Below, piece after piece: positions 34,756 to 43,918 of a stretch of 64,000 bases of DNA; the first letter of the stretch is position 1, and every line of letters starts with the position of its first letter. This stretch comes from Oscillospiraceae bacterium. Lineage in GTDB: Bacteria; Bacillota; Clostridia; Oscillospirales; Acutalibacteraceae. The notes below the pieces were generated by a model. That model ran no database searches. It was given only the letters and a program-made list of their open reading frames with translations, and had not been told where the DNA came from. A program made the translations under genes and the position numbers. The stretch lies in assembly GCA_015066445.1 (NCBI GenBank), contig SVOK01000001.1:123315-187314 (forward strand). The letters run 5' to 3'.

Positions 34756-35583
34756 ATGAAAATCAAATTTTTAGGAACCGCAGCAGCCGAAGGCGTACCT
34801 GCTTTTTTCTGTGCCTGTGATACCTGCAAAAAAGCACGTGAGATAGGTGGCAAAGAAATCCGCACACGCTCGCAATCCCTTTTAGACGGAGATTTAATGC
34901 TTGACTTCCCTGCTGATACATATTTCCATTCAATGACCCAGAGCATTAACCTTACTGGTATTCACAATTATATTATAACACACGCTCATATGGACCATTT
35001 TCACCCCGAGGATATTAAAATGTTAGGCTACGGTTTTGCCAATCTGCCTGAGGATATGCCGCTTTACCATTTTTACGGTGGAGAAGAAATGGCAAGAACG
35101 CTTGCCTCTATTGCCCAAAAGTTTCCTAAGAGACTTGCTGTTCATACGCTTTATCCTTTTAAGGAGACAGACATAGGAATTGCAAAGGTGATTCCGCTTA
35201 AAGCCACACACGGAACAGAAACTCCCTTAATATATATAATAGAAAAAAAAGGCAAACGAATACTTTACGCTCACGATACAGGACTTTTACACAAAGAAAC
35301 CGAAGAATATCTCTTTAATAATAGGCCCTATTTCGACCTTATCTCATTTGACTGCTGTTTTGGAAGCAAGGAAGATATCGGCAAAGGCAATACCCACCTC
35401 TGCTTTGGCGATATAAAGAGGATAGTTGAAAGAATGAGAGAAAACGGTATGGTTGACGATAACACAAAGCTTTGTGTAAACCATTTCTCTCACAATGCAC
35501 CTGATATTCTCTATGAAAACCGCTCAGTTTACGAAAATCAGGGTTATATTATGACCTATGACGGACTCGAGGTTGAATTTTAA
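34756..35583 (+). CDS. MBL-fold metallo-hydrolase (PhnP-like)
   Basis: A 275-residue metallo-beta-lactamase-fold enzyme. The metal-binding motif HAHMDHF lies near residue 77, later ligands are in KATHGTETP and YAHDTGL, and CACDTCKKA (with Cys pairs) near residue 22 matches the PhnP-type zinc site. It should hydrolyse a cyclic or linear phosphodiester, for example in sugar-phosphate salvage. The start at 34756 follows GGAGG. Its place after the AraC gene suggests that it belongs to the same regulon as the oxidoreductases. Confidence 0.87.
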   Translation: MKIKFLGTAAAEGVPAFFCACDTCKKAREIGGKEIRTRSQSLLDGDLMLDFPADTYFHSMTQSINLTGIHNYIITHAHMDHFHPEDIKMLGYGFANLPEDMPLYHFYGGEEMARTLASIAQKFPKRLAVHTLYPFKETDIGIAKVIPLKATHGTETPLIYIIEKKGKRILYAHDTGLLHKETEEYLFNNRPYFDLISFDCCFGSKEDIGKGNTHLCFGDIKRIVERMRENGMVDDNTKLCVNHFSHNAPDILYENRSVYENQGYIMTYDGLEVEF

Positions 35584-35596
35584 AATATAAAATTTT

Positions 35597-35628
35597 AAAG
35601 GAGCTGTACTTAAATGTACAGCTCCTTT
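35597..35628. terminator. Bidirectional terminator between metallo-hydrolase and YitT genes
   Basis: AAAGGAGCTGTAC (35597-35609) pairs with GTACAGCTCCTTT (35616-35628), followed by TGTT on the plus strand. Confidence 0.85.
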
Positions 35629-35630
35629 TG

Positions 35631-36512
35631 TTATTTGATATTAGAAGTAAAAACATCTGCTACATCTGAAATAGTTATATAAGCCAAGGGGTCCTCCATG
35701 TGAACAATATCCTTCATCTGACCTATCTGGAAACGGTTAAGAACATAGTAAACAACCGTTTTTTCGGTATTACTGTAGCTGCCAACTGCTGAAATTTTAG
35801 TTGCAGATGTTCCGAAAGCGTTGGAAATTGCAACGCATATTTTATCTGGTTCAGAGGTTATTATCATAGCCGCCTTTGAACGGTCAAAGCCTTCAACAAT
35901 AAAGTCAACCGTTTTAATACCGGCAGCATATGTAACAATGGAATAAAGAGGCAAAATCCAGCTATGAATAACTATACCGCAAATAACATACAGTATTACG
36001 TTATATATCATAACAAAGGTGCCAACCGTAATCCCCAAGCGCTTTGCAAAAATCACAGCCATAACCTCAATGCCGTCCATTGCTCCGCCAAATCGAATTG
36101 CAAGACCGCTTCCCACACCCGAAATAAGACCTCCAAAGAGAGCGCAAAGCAAAAGGTCTGTTCCGGCCAAGGGTGAAGCAAAGCTTACATCAACAGGCAA
36201 AACATCGGTTATAAGCCACGCAGCTATAGAATAAATAATTACTGTATATATAGCATACGCTGTAAACACAATACCTTGCTTTTTAGTTCCGTAAAGGAAA
36301 AGAGGAACGTTAAGTATCACAAGAAAAAACGAAAGAGTGAAAAACTCGGGAGTTATTTGCGAAAGCAAAATAGAAGTTCCCGAAATTCCGCTGTCATAAA
36401 GCTTAACGGGAGATAAAAACATAGTAACACCTATGGCGTTTATAATTCCTGCCACAGTTAGCATTAAAATATTCTTAAGCTTAATTTTTTTCAGTTCGTT
36501 TAAAATTTTCAT
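35631..36512 (-). CDS. YitT family membrane protein 1
   Basis: A 293-residue protein with about five membrane helices in the N-terminal two-thirds (DUF161 repeats, containing FLSPVKLYDSGISGTSILL) and a C-terminal soluble DUF2179 domain (ISAVGSYSNTEKTVVYYVL). The family is widespread in Firmicutes and of unknown transport function. It overlaps the citrate synthase start by 4 bp. A second family member is encoded at 41695. Confidence 0.9.
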   Translation of the reverse strand: MKILNELKKIKLKNILMLTVAGIINAIGVTMFLSPVKLYDSGISGTSILLSQITPEFFTLSFFLVILNVPLFLYGTKKQGIVFTAYAIYTVIIYSIAAWLITDVLPVDVSFASPLAGTDLLLCALFGGLISGVGSGLAIRFGGAMDGIEVMAVIFAKRLGITVGTFVMIYNVILYVICGIVIHSWILPLYSIVTYAAGIKTVDFIVEGFDRSKAAMIITSEPDKICVAISNAFGTSATKISAVGSYSNTEKTVVYYVLNRFQIGQMKDIVHMEDPLAYITISDVADVFTSNIK

Positions 36513-37873
36513 CTTTCCCCCATAGGAATATATTTTCTCTGCGGCTGAACATTCATATAAGCAGGTCTTATAATTTTGCCTGCATTTATAAGCTCCTCAA
36601 TACGGTGAGCGCTCCAACCTGCAATTCGTGCAATAGCAAAAATAGGGGTGAACAGCTCGTGAGGCAGTCCCAACATATCATAAACAAAGCCGCTATAAAA
36701 GTCTACGTTAGCGCTGACTCCTTTATACATTTTTCTTTCCTTGGCGATAACCTCGGGGGCAAGCTCCTCTACAAGGCTGTAAAGCGCATACTCCTTATCA
36801 AGTCCCTTTTCTTCCGAAAGGCTCTTAACAAATCCTTTAAAAACCTTAGCTCTGGGGTCGGAAACAGAATAAATAGCGTGACCGATACCGTAGATAAGAC
36901 CTGCTTTATCAAAAGCCTCTTTATGAAGGATTTTAGCAAGATATGCTGAAACCTCTTCTCTATCAGACCAATCGGAAACATTTACCTTAATATCATTAAA
37001 CATTCCAGAAACCTTGATATTTGCGCCGCCGTGTTTGGGTCCTTTAAGCGATCCCAATGCTGCCGCAATAGCAGAATAGGTATCTGTTCCTGAGGACGAA
37101 ACAACGTGTGTTGTAAAGGTTGAGTTATTACCTCCGCCATGCTCTGCATGAAGAATGAGCGCCATATCAAGAACCTGTACTTCAAGCTGGGTGAATTTAC
37201 CGTCAATCCTTAGCATATAAAGAATATTTTCTGCAATAGAAAGCTTGGGGTCAGGCTCGTGAATAAAAAAGCTGTTGCTTTTCTTAGTGCCGTAATTATA
37301 AGCGTGATAACCGTAAACCGCAAGCTGAGGGAAACGCGCAATAAGCTGCAAGCACTGTCTTAAAACATTGGGTATACTTGTATCATCAGGATTACTGTCA
37401 TAAGAATATAGCGTGAGCACGCTTCGGGCCAAGGAATTCATCATATCAGTAGATGAAGCCTTCATAATAATATCCCGCACAAAATTATTTGGTAATGGGC
37501 GGTAAGAATAAAGCACCGTTTTAAAATCGTTAAGCTCTGCCTTATTAGGTAGCTGACCGAAAATCAAAAGATATATGATTTCCTCAAAGCCAAATCGGTT
37601 ATCAGAAATCATACCGTTTACAAGGTCCTCTACCCTGTAGCCTCGGTAATAAAGCTCACCGTCACAGGGAGTTTCCACACCGTTTATATTCTTTTTGGAA
37701 ATTATCTCTGAAATTTCAGTAAGACCTGTAAGCACACCCTTACCGTTAAGGTCACGAAGACCTCGGTTCACCTTATGCTCTATATACAATTGAGAATCGA
37801 TTTTACTGTTATTAATACACTTTTGAGAAAGAGTAGCTATCTCAGGTGTAATTAAATTCACAATATCTTTCAT
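36509..37873 (-). CDS. gltA: Citrate synthase
   Basis: A 454-residue citrate synthase that condenses acetyl-CoA and oxaloacetate. The catalytic histidines are in HAEHGGGNNSTF and YGIGHAIYSVSDPRA, and the Asp is in VSANVDFYSG. An N-terminal extension of about 45 residues precedes the common core, as in several Clostridia. I take the ATG at 37873 as the start because the upstream GTG at 37882 lies too close to its GGAAGAGAG. In fermenters it usually supplies 2-oxoglutarate for glutamate synthesis. Confidence 0.93.
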   Translation of the reverse strand: MKDIVNLITPEIATLSQKCINNSKIDSQLYIEHKVNRGLRDLNGKGVLTGLTEISEIISKKNINGVETPCDGELYYRGYRVEDLVNGMISDNRFGFEEIIYLLIFGQLPNKAELNDFKTVLYSYRPLPNNFVRDIIMKASSTDMMNSLARSVLTLYSYDSNPDDTSIPNVLRQCLQLIARFPQLAVYGYHAYNYGTKKSNSFFIHEPDPKLSIAENILYMLRIDGKFTQLEVQVLDMALILHAEHGGGNNSTFTTHVVSSSGTDTYSAIAAALGSLKGPKHGGANIKVSGMFNDIKVNVSDWSDREEVSAYLAKILHKEAFDKAGLIYGIGHAIYSVSDPRAKVFKGFVKSLSEEKGLDKEYALYSLVEELAPEVIAKERKMYKGVSANVDFYSGFVYDMLGLPHELFTPIFAIARIAGWSAHRIEELINAGKIIRPAYMNVQPQRKYIPMGER

Positions 37874-37882
37874 TGGTTTCAC

Positions 37883-38299
37883 TCTCTTCCGTGGGGATTT
37901 TTGGTAAAATAATTCTAACAGAAAAATATTAATATTATATTAAATTTATTATAACAGTCATAGAAAATTGTCTATGTCCATTACAATGAATATAGGCGAA
38001 CTTAAATTTAATTTCGCTAAAGCAGATTATATCGGATTGTCGAAACACTTTTTAGCGTTTCGATATTTTATAATTATTATAACATTTTTTGGTAAGGGTT
38101 GCAAGAACTATAATACATTTAAATAAATACCCGAATTTCTGGCATAATAATTATGGTGATTAGCGTGAAAAATCACGCTAAAAATATAGGGCGCATGCCA
38201 CTCGCCAACAAGTGGCAACCGTGGCACATGCGTTATAATAATCAACCTATCCGTGATTATTTATCGCATTTTGTGTCCTGAAAGGATATGGTGATTATT
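37883..38299. other. Hairpin-rich intergenic region before gerA
   Basis: The 417-bp gene-free stretch between divergent citrate synthase and gerA genes holds a series of hairpins: CATAGA/TCTATG (37959-37976), GCGAA/TTCGC (37996-38017), TCGAAAC/GTTTCGA (38040-38063), TAGCGTGA/TCACGCTA (38161-38180), and a larger fold at 38192-38232. It has no coding potential. The GGTGAT ribosome binding site of gerA lies at its end. Confidence 0.7.
38157..38247 (+). promoter_or_regulatory. Candidate structured leader of gerA with alternative helices
   Basis: TGATTA (38157-38162) can close with TAATCA (38239-38244). Inside, CGCATG (38192-38197) pairs with CATGCG (38227-38232). GCCACT (38197-38202) can pair either with AGTGGC (38211-38216) or, as TGCCAC, with GTGGCA (38221-38226). 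These two pairings exclude each other, which is the form expected of a switch, though this may be coincidental. Confidence 0.4.
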
Positions 38300-39787
38300 A
38301 TGTCAGGACAAGTATCGGATTACAAAAGCTTTTCGATATGCGGCGATATTGAAAAAGACATTTCTCTTTTCAAAGAAATCTTTAAAAAAGACGCCGTTTT
38401 AAGAGTTAAAAGATTAAACTCAAATAAAATTCCGCTTAAATGCGCACTTATTTATATGGACGGTATGGTAGACTCAGAACAGCTCAACGATGCTGTTATC
38501 CGCCCTGTTCTTTTGTGCGGAGCACCAAACGAGGATACAACCTTAGCAGAATATTTAGGAACACAGGTGCTTTTTGCAAGAGATGTAAAACAAAACGGAA
38601 ATGTGGCTAAAATCATTGAAGGAATAATTTACGGCGAAGCGCTTTTACTTATAGACGGAAGCACTATAGCACTTACAATTGACGTTAAAGGCTGGCGCAC
38701 AAGAGGAATAAAAGAGCCTGAGGACGAGCGTGTTTTGCAGGGCCCACGTGAGGGCTTTGAGGAAGCGGCACTTTTGAATTTGGCAATGCTCAGGCGCCGA
38801 CTTCAAACACCTGATTTTTGTGTAGAAATGCTGCGTCTTGGCAGAAGAACAAATACGCTTGTTTTTATATGTTATCTTGGAACGCTTGCAAATGAAAAAA
38901 CAGTGGCAGAGCTTCAGAAAAGAATAAGCAAAATTGATATTGACGGTGTTTTAGACTCTAACTATATAGCCGAGCAAATAAGAGACAGCAAATACTCAGT
39001 TTTCAAAACCACAGGCAGTACCGAAAGGCCTGATACCGTTGCCGCCCGACTTTTAGAGGGCAGAATAGCAATTGTGGTAGACGGCACACCGGTAGTAGTA
39101 ACAGTTCCGTATCTTTTTTCGGAAAATTTTCAGTCTGATGAAGACTATTATCTCAATTTCCTTGTAAGCTCAGTTGGCAGAATTCTGAGAATGCTGTGCT
39201 TTTTTATTGCCATAAGCCTGCCTGCAATTTTTATTGCAATATCTGTTTTTCACAGAGAGCTGTTACCAACCTCATTGGCAATTGCCATATCAGAGCTTCG
39301 TGGAGGAGTTCCGTTCTCTCCACTTACAGAATGTATCGTCCTGATTTTTGTATTTGAAATCTTAAAGGAAACAGGTGTGAGAATGCCTCAAAGTCTTGGA
39401 CACGCTCTTAGCATTGTCGGTGGTCTTGTTGTGGGGCAAGCGGCGGTAGATGCCAGAATAATCAGCACACCTATGCTTATAATCATCGCTTTAAGCGGTA
39501 TTTCAGGGCTTATGATACCAAGACTTAAGGGAGCGGTCTTTTATTTGCGAATTTTATTGGTGTTGTTAAGCGCCCTTTTCGGTCTTTACGGATTTATAGC
39601 AGGTATATCGGTAATATTAATGCATATTATTTCACTCACCTCTTTCGGCACTGATTACACCGTTTCACTAAGGCGGATTGAGTTTCAAAGCCTTAAAGAT
39701 GTTTTCCTGAGAGCACCCTGGAGCACAATGAAGCTAAGACCGTTTTTTAACCGTAACAAAACCCGTTTGGAGGTAAAACAAAAATGA
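38300..39787 (+). CDS. gerKA: Spore germination protein, GerA/GerKA family
   Basis: A 495-residue A-subunit of a germinant receptor. The N-terminal soluble half (about 1-245) contains GEALLLIDG and RGIKEPEDERVLQGPREGF, and the C-terminal half has about five membrane helices (SLPAIFIAISVFHRELLPTS, GGLVVGQAAVDARIIS). It forms a complex with GerB and GerC in the inner spore membrane to sense germinants. The start is the ATG at 38300 behind GGTGAT. It heads the operon gerA-gerC-gerB, and the end overlaps gerC by 4 bp. Confidence 0.95.
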   Translation: MSGQVSDYKSFSICGDIEKDISLFKEIFKKDAVLRVKRLNSNKIPLKCALIYMDGMVDSEQLNDAVIRPVLLCGAPNEDTTLAEYLGTQVLFARDVKQNGNVAKIIEGIIYGEALLLIDGSTIALTIDVKGWRTRGIKEPEDERVLQGPREGFEEAALLNLAMLRRRLQTPDFCVEMLRLGRRTNTLVFICYLGTLANEKTVAELQKRISKIDIDGVLDSNYIAEQIRDSKYSVFKTTGSTERPDTVAARLLEGRIAIVVDGTPVVVTVPYLFSENFQSDEDYYLNFLVSSVGRILRMLCFFIAISLPAIFIAISVFHRELLPTSLAIAISELRGGVPFSPLTECIVLIFVFEILKETGVRMPQSLGHALSIVGGLVVGQAAVDARIISTPMLIIIALSGISGLMIPRLKGAVFYLRILLVLLSALFGLYGFIAGISVILMHIISLTSFGTDYTVSLRRIEFQSLKDVFLRAPWSTMKLRPFFNRNKTRLEVKQK

Positions 39788-40788
39788 GAAAAGTGGTAGC
39801 TGTTCTTCTTAGCTTAATTTTAATTTTGCCACTTTGCGGTTGTACTTTCAAGGTTAACAGCTTAGAAAAAGGGCTTGAAGCATTAGTATCTGCCATAGGC
39901 TTTAATCAGCAAGGAGATATTTTTTCTATATATATAGAAACTGTTACCGTTAATTCCGAAAGCTCAGAAGCGGATAAAAAACTGACTCTTACAGAGGGAA
40001 ACGGAAAAAACCTTGCCGATGCTTATAACGATGCCTGCCGGAAAACTGTCCGACCTTTTATGTTCAGCCATTGCGCTGTTGCCATTTTAGGCGACGGCAT
40101 CACCGCCAAACGCACACGTGAAATTTGCAGATTTCTTTATAATAAAGATGAAATTAATCTCGCACTCCGTTTTTTATACACAGACTCTCCAAAAGAACTG
40201 CTTTCATGCGAAACAGTGGCCTCAGTTGCGGTGGGATATGACCTTGTTGATGCTCTTGACCGACAAAGTGACTACAGCGGAACCATTTTTAAAAACCGAT
40301 TTTATGAGGTTGAAGCCGCACGAAAAAAGGCTATAAATATTTTCACTCTTCCCGAATTCACAGTAAAAAATAAGGCTTATGAAAAAACGGGCTCAGTGAT
40401 ATTCAGAAATGATGAGCCTGTTATGTGGCTTGATGAACAGGAAACTTTTATATATTCCATAGCCGCAGGCACTCAAAGAAACGGTACAGTTTTATTAAAT
40501 GGAAAAGAATATAGCATTAAAAAGCTTGAAACTGAGCACGAGTTCAGTATGGATAAGAGACTACAAACCAAGCTTGATATAAATATAGAGCTTAAGGGTG
40601 ACGGCAGACCTAAATCAGATATCGCCGCTTCTGTAAGCGAGCTTTTTATAAATTCAAAGCTTAAAGGCGCTGATATTTTTCTGTTTGGTGAGATTATAGA
40701 GAAAAAGGAAGCTAAAATCTGGAAACAGATAGAGCACGATTATTATACCATTTATAAAAATTCGCAGTTGGCGGTAACGGTAAAATGA
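39784..40788 (+). CDS. gerKC: Spore germination lipoprotein, GerC family
   Basis: A 334-residue Ger(x)C lipoprotein. A signal peptide with lipobox PLCGC (Cys at residue 19) anchors it to the outer face of the inner membrane. The body matches the family layout, including VTVNSESSEADKKLTL and the C-terminal block ending KIWKQIEHDYYTIYK. It overlaps both neighbours by 4 bp, so the three receptor subunits are translationally coupled. Confidence 0.92.
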   Translation: MRKVVAVLLSLILILPLCGCTFKVNSLEKGLEALVSAIGFNQQGDIFSIYIETVTVNSESSEADKKLTLTEGNGKNLADAYNDACRKTVRPFMFSHCAVAILGDGITAKRTREICRFLYNKDEINLALRFLYTDSPKELLSCETVASVAVGYDLVDALDRQSDYSGTIFKNRFYEVEAARKKAINIFTLPEFTVKNKAYEKTGSVIFRNDEPVMWLDEQETFIYSIAAGTQRNGTVLLNGKEYSIKKLETEHEFSMDKRLQTKLDINIELKGDGRPKSDIAASVSELFINSKLKGADIFLFGEIIEKKEAKIWKQIEHDYYTIYKNSQLAVTVK

Positions 40789-41684
40789 AAAAAGAAACAG
40801 TTTTTTCTTCACACTTTTCAGCTTTAACAGCACTTTTTATTTTAGGCAACGGCGTAATGGTGTTGCCTGTAAAAGGTGCTGATGAATACAGCTTTTTAGG
40901 ATATCTCATATCCATAGCAATAGCTTTTTTGCTTTATTTTGCTGTAATTCCTGTCGCAAACAGGCTTTTTGCAGATAATAAAAGCGGCAATTTAAGGGCT
41001 TATAAAAAAATATTGCTAACAATAATTTATCTTTTCACAGCAGTTTTAGCCGTCTTGTATGCAGCAGAAACCTTTTTAAGCTTTATAAGCTTTGCCTCCA
41101 CCGTCCTTTTAAAAAGCTATCCTAAATGGGTTGCAGTTTTGATTTTCCTTGCAGTAATTGCATTTTTTCTCTTAAGGCGTCAGGAAGATTTCCTCAAATT
41201 CACACTTTTAGCCTTTTGCTTTACAGCGGCGGTGATAGTTTTCTTTTTTATTGCCTCAGTAAAAAACCTTGATTTTAACAATATAGTTATTCTCAATATC
41301 CCGAATTTCAAGGAATTATTACCCCAAATCAAGACATACGCTTTAAATCCTGTGCTTCCCACACTTTTGATGGCGGTTTACGGTAATATTGTATTCAAAA
41401 AATCCCGCCCAAAGGAGACCTTTTGGGGGCTTGGTCTCGGTTTTACTTTATTGGCAATGTGTATTTTAAACTCTGTGCTTCTTTTCGGTGCGCATTTTGC
41501 CGCCGCTCTCGATTATCCTTATGCCTCGGCGGTAAGCACGGTTACCATAGGTAGGCTTTTTACACGCCTTGACGGCTTCTCGTATTTTGTTTATTTTGCC
41601 TCTGCTCTCGCTAAAATAATAGTTTGCCTGTTTATCACACGCTCAATGCTTAAAAAAGCCAACAAATTAAAATGTAAAGATTAA
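40785..41684 (+). CDS. gerKB: Spore germination protein, GerB family permease
   Basis: A 299-residue permease-like B-subunit of the APC superfamily, with roughly eight to ten membrane helices. It is shorter than the usual 360 or so residues. It is the third gene of the germinant receptor operon and should bind the germinant. The gene ends 10 bp before a YitT gene that is probably on the same transcript. Confidence 0.9.
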   Translation: MKKETVFSSHFSALTALFILGNGVMVLPVKGADEYSFLGYLISIAIAFLLYFAVIPVANRLFADNKSGNLRAYKKILLTIIYLFTAVLAVLYAAETFLSFISFASTVLLKSYPKWVAVLIFLAVIAFFLLRRQEDFLKFTLLAFCFTAAVIVFFFIASVKNLDFNNIVILNIPNFKELLPQIKTYALNPVLPTLLMAVYGNIVFKKSRPKETFWGLGLGFTLLAMCILNSVLLFGAHFAAALDYPYASAVSTVTIGRLFTRLDGFSYFVYFASALAKIIVCLFITRSMLKKANKLKCKD

Positions 41685-41694
41685 AGGTGATTTT

Positions 41695-42549
41695 ATGAGC
41701 AAGGCTATCAAAAGAATGGTATTTGATTTGTTATGGTACACTATGGGAGGCTTTATCTATTCCTCGGCTGTAACAATGTTTATCTCGCCAAACAAGTTCT
41801 CCCCTGGTGGATTTACAGGTATTGCAACGGTGCTTAATCACCTTTTAAATCTGCCATCGGGATTTTTCCTGCTGTTGCTTAATGTTCCGGTCCTTATTTT
41901 GGGTTTTATAAAATTTGGCGGTTATTTTATTGCCAAAACCACAGTAGCTACCGTTATTTTATCCTTTTCGCTAACCGTAACCGACCTTGTTTTGCCCGCA
42001 TTTGAAATTGATAGAATTTTAGCGGCAGTATTCGGCGGAATATTAATGGGACTAGGGCTTAGTATCATAATGCTCAGAGGTGCAACAACGGGCGGTGTGG
42101 ATATTATAGCCAAACTCATAAATAAAAAATCCCGTCATTTAACTATGGGCAGGATAATACTTATATTTGACGCTTTTGTTATCCTGCTTGCAACCGTTAT
42201 TTACCGCAATATTGAAAGTGCGCTTTATTCGGTTATATCAATTTATGCCACATCTATAATAATGGATATGATGCTTTACGGCGGAGACAAGGGTAAAATA
42301 ATTTATATTGTAAGCGATTTTTCAAAAGAAATATGTAACGATATAAATAATTTATTAGGCAGAGGCGTAACAATGCTTTCTGCCACGGGCGGTTATACCG
42401 GTAAGGAAAAAACAATGCTGTTTTGCACCGTCCGCCGACATCAGGTATCCGCTGTTTATGAGATTTCTGATAAATACGATAAAAACGCCTTTATCGTAAT
42501 AAGCGATGCGGGTGAAATAATCGGTGAAGGCTTCAAGGCGTTACGCTGA
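41695..42549 (+). CDS. YitT family membrane protein 2
   Basis: A 284-residue paralogue of the protein at 35631, with five or six membrane helices (ISPNKFSPGGFTGIATVLN, VFGGILMGLGLSIIMLRGAT) and a C-terminal DUF2179 domain (LSATGGYTGKEKTMLFCTV). The start at 41695 follows AAAGGTGAT. It is directly downstream of gerB. Whether it has a role in spores is not clear. Confidence 0.88.
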   Translation: MSKAIKRMVFDLLWYTMGGFIYSSAVTMFISPNKFSPGGFTGIATVLNHLLNLPSGFFLLLLNVPVLILGFIKFGGYFIAKTTVATVILSFSLTVTDLVLPAFEIDRILAAVFGGILMGLGLSIIMLRGATTGGVDIIAKLINKKSRHLTMGRIILIFDAFVILLATVIYRNIESALYSVISIYATSIIMDMMLYGGDKGKIIYIVSDFSKEICNDINNLLGRGVTMLSATGGYTGKEKTMLFCTVRRHQVSAVYEISDKYDKNAFIVISDAGEIIGEGFKALR

Positions 42550-42556
42550 AAGCTAA

Positions 42557-42594
42557 AATGCCAAGCAGAAGCTATCTGCCTGGCATTTTTTTAT
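42557..42594 (+). terminator. Terminator of ger operon
   Basis: AATGCCA (42557-42563) pairs with TGGCATT (42581-42587), with an inner GCAGA/TCTGC stem, followed by TTTTTTAT. Confidence 0.9.
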
Positions 42595-43511
42595 CCGCAA
42601 AATCTTGTGAAAATCTGTTTCTGGCATTCCTCGGGTGAATAATTCCAGTTTTCAATATGCTCACCGTTATAAAAATACTTTATTTCAGGTGAATAGCCAT
42701 TATCAAAGCTATCTATAATAATAAGCTTTATCTTCATTTTTTCTCTTATAATGCTCTTGATATAAACACTTGCCTGACTTCCAACCTTCACCCCGTCACG
42801 AGGCTCGGCAAGACCTGCAAGGTTGGGTGTTATTTCAACGAAAATACCATAGTTTTCAATGCTCCTTACAACGCCTGTCACCGTTTGCCCTGCCGAAAAC
42901 TGCACCGCATTTTCTTCCCACGTGCCAAGTAATTCCTTGTGGGAGAGTGTGATTTTTCCGTCAGGAGCGATACTTTTTATAACCACCCTTATATTTTCGT
43001 CCACATAAAATCTGTCCCTTGGGTGGGATATCCTTGAAACCGAAATAGTATCAATAGGAAGTAATGCTATATTACCGCAACCGATATCACAAAAAGCTCC
43101 AAACGACTCAAGATGGGTTATTTTTGCATCTATAATATCACCGCTTGTTTTATTGGTTGTTATATAATCAAGACAAATCTCCTGCGCTCTTCTTCGGGAT
43201 AGCAACGCATAAAGATTACCGTTTGAGTCGGTTTCCAAGGCTTCTGCCACAAAGCAGACCGATTTGCCCACACGTGAAATAAGCGCAATGTCCCTTGTTT
43301 TGCCGTCTGCTATACCCAATGCGCCCTCTGTTCGGGGGATTACCCCCTTCATACACCCTAAATCAACCACAAGATTATGTGACGCATCACACATAATTAC
43401 GGGAGCTTCAAGCACTCTGCCGTCAGCTATTGCTTCTGCAATAAAAGCGGATGTAAATTCTTTTGTTTTCTGTTTAGTCCCAAACCATCCTTCAGGATAA
43501 AAACCGTTCAT
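42591..43511 (-). CDS. S1 RNA-binding domain protein
   Basis: A 306-residue protein with three S1-like OB-fold modules. Typical phrases are VVDLGCMKGVIPRTE, AKITHLESFGAFCDIGCGNIALLP and SIENYGIFVEITPNLAGLAEP. It resembles the short S1-domain proteins of Clostridia sometimes annotated as ribosomal protein S1. It probably binds mRNA or the ribosome. It is a single-gene unit convergent with the ger operon. Confidence 0.88.
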   Translation of the reverse strand: MNGFYPEGWFGTKQKTKEFTSAFIAEAIADGRVLEAPVIMCDASHNLVVDLGCMKGVIPRTEGALGIADGKTRDIALISRVGKSVCFVAEALETDSNGNLYALLSRRRAQEICLDYITTNKTSGDIIDAKITHLESFGAFCDIGCGNIALLPIDTISVSRISHPRDRFYVDENIRVVIKSIAPDGKITLSHKELLGTWEENAVQFSAGQTVTGVVRSIENYGIFVEITPNLAGLAEPRDGVKVGSQASVYIKSIIREKMKIKLIIIDSFDNGYSPEIKYFYNGEHIENWNYSPEECQKQIFTRFCG

Positions 43512-43621
43512 ATTTTATCACCTTTCTTTTTAACAGATGAAACACCTGTTTCCTCTTCATTAGATTATATGATATAAGGAATGAAAAAATGATAGAAATA
43601 TGTAACCTTAAAAAAATTATT

Positions 43622-43825
43622 TTACCATTCTCCTGTTTTGCCCGGATACCACTTCAAAGTATGCAAGCCTCGCCTTAGCTCAAATCTTTCGCAAATCTGC
43701 CTCTCCTTTTTTACACATCTATTTTTCAAATAACACTTTCCAAAACCTGCATCTACATAATTAATAAAATCCATTTGATATAATACCTCATAATGTTCGC
43801 AATACCAACAAGTCACTTTTTTCAT
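43622..43825 (-). CDS. Small cysteine-rich protein (putative zinc-binding)
   Basis: A 67-residue protein with CWYC near residue 5, then FGKCYLKNRC and RQICERF, five or more cysteines that could bind one or two zinc ions. The start is the ATG at 43825, eight bases after AAAGGAG. I do not recognise the family. It is divergent from a small XRE regulator and shares with it a strong inverted repeat, so the two probably form a controlled pair. Confidence 0.65.
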   Translation of the reverse strand: MKKVTCWYCEHYEVLYQMDFINYVDAGFGKCYLKNRCVKKERQICERFELRRGLHTLKWYPGKTGEW

Positions 43826-43844
43826 TTTCAACTCTCCTTTACAT

Positions 43845-43898
43845 ATATTGTAGAGTTTATAACACTAAAAGTCAATAGTGAAATAAACTCTACAATAT
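43845..43898. promoter_or_regulatory. 16-bp inverted-repeat operator between divergent genes
   Basis: ATATTGTAGAGTTTAT (43845-43860) is the exact reverse complement of ATAAACTCTACAATAT (43883-43898). A shorter CACT/AGTG repeat lies between them. Both arms cover the promoter region of the Cys-rich and XRE genes, as expected for an autoregulated repressor. Confidence 0.8.
43847..43875 (-). promoter_or_regulatory. Promoter of the cysteine-rich gene
   Basis: On the minus strand TTGACT (43870-43875), 17-bp spacer, TACAAT (43847-43852). The -10 lies inside the left arm of the inverted repeat, so binding of a repressor would block it. Confidence 0.7.
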
Positions 43899-43918
43899 AC
43901 TTTTCTTAGGTGATAATT

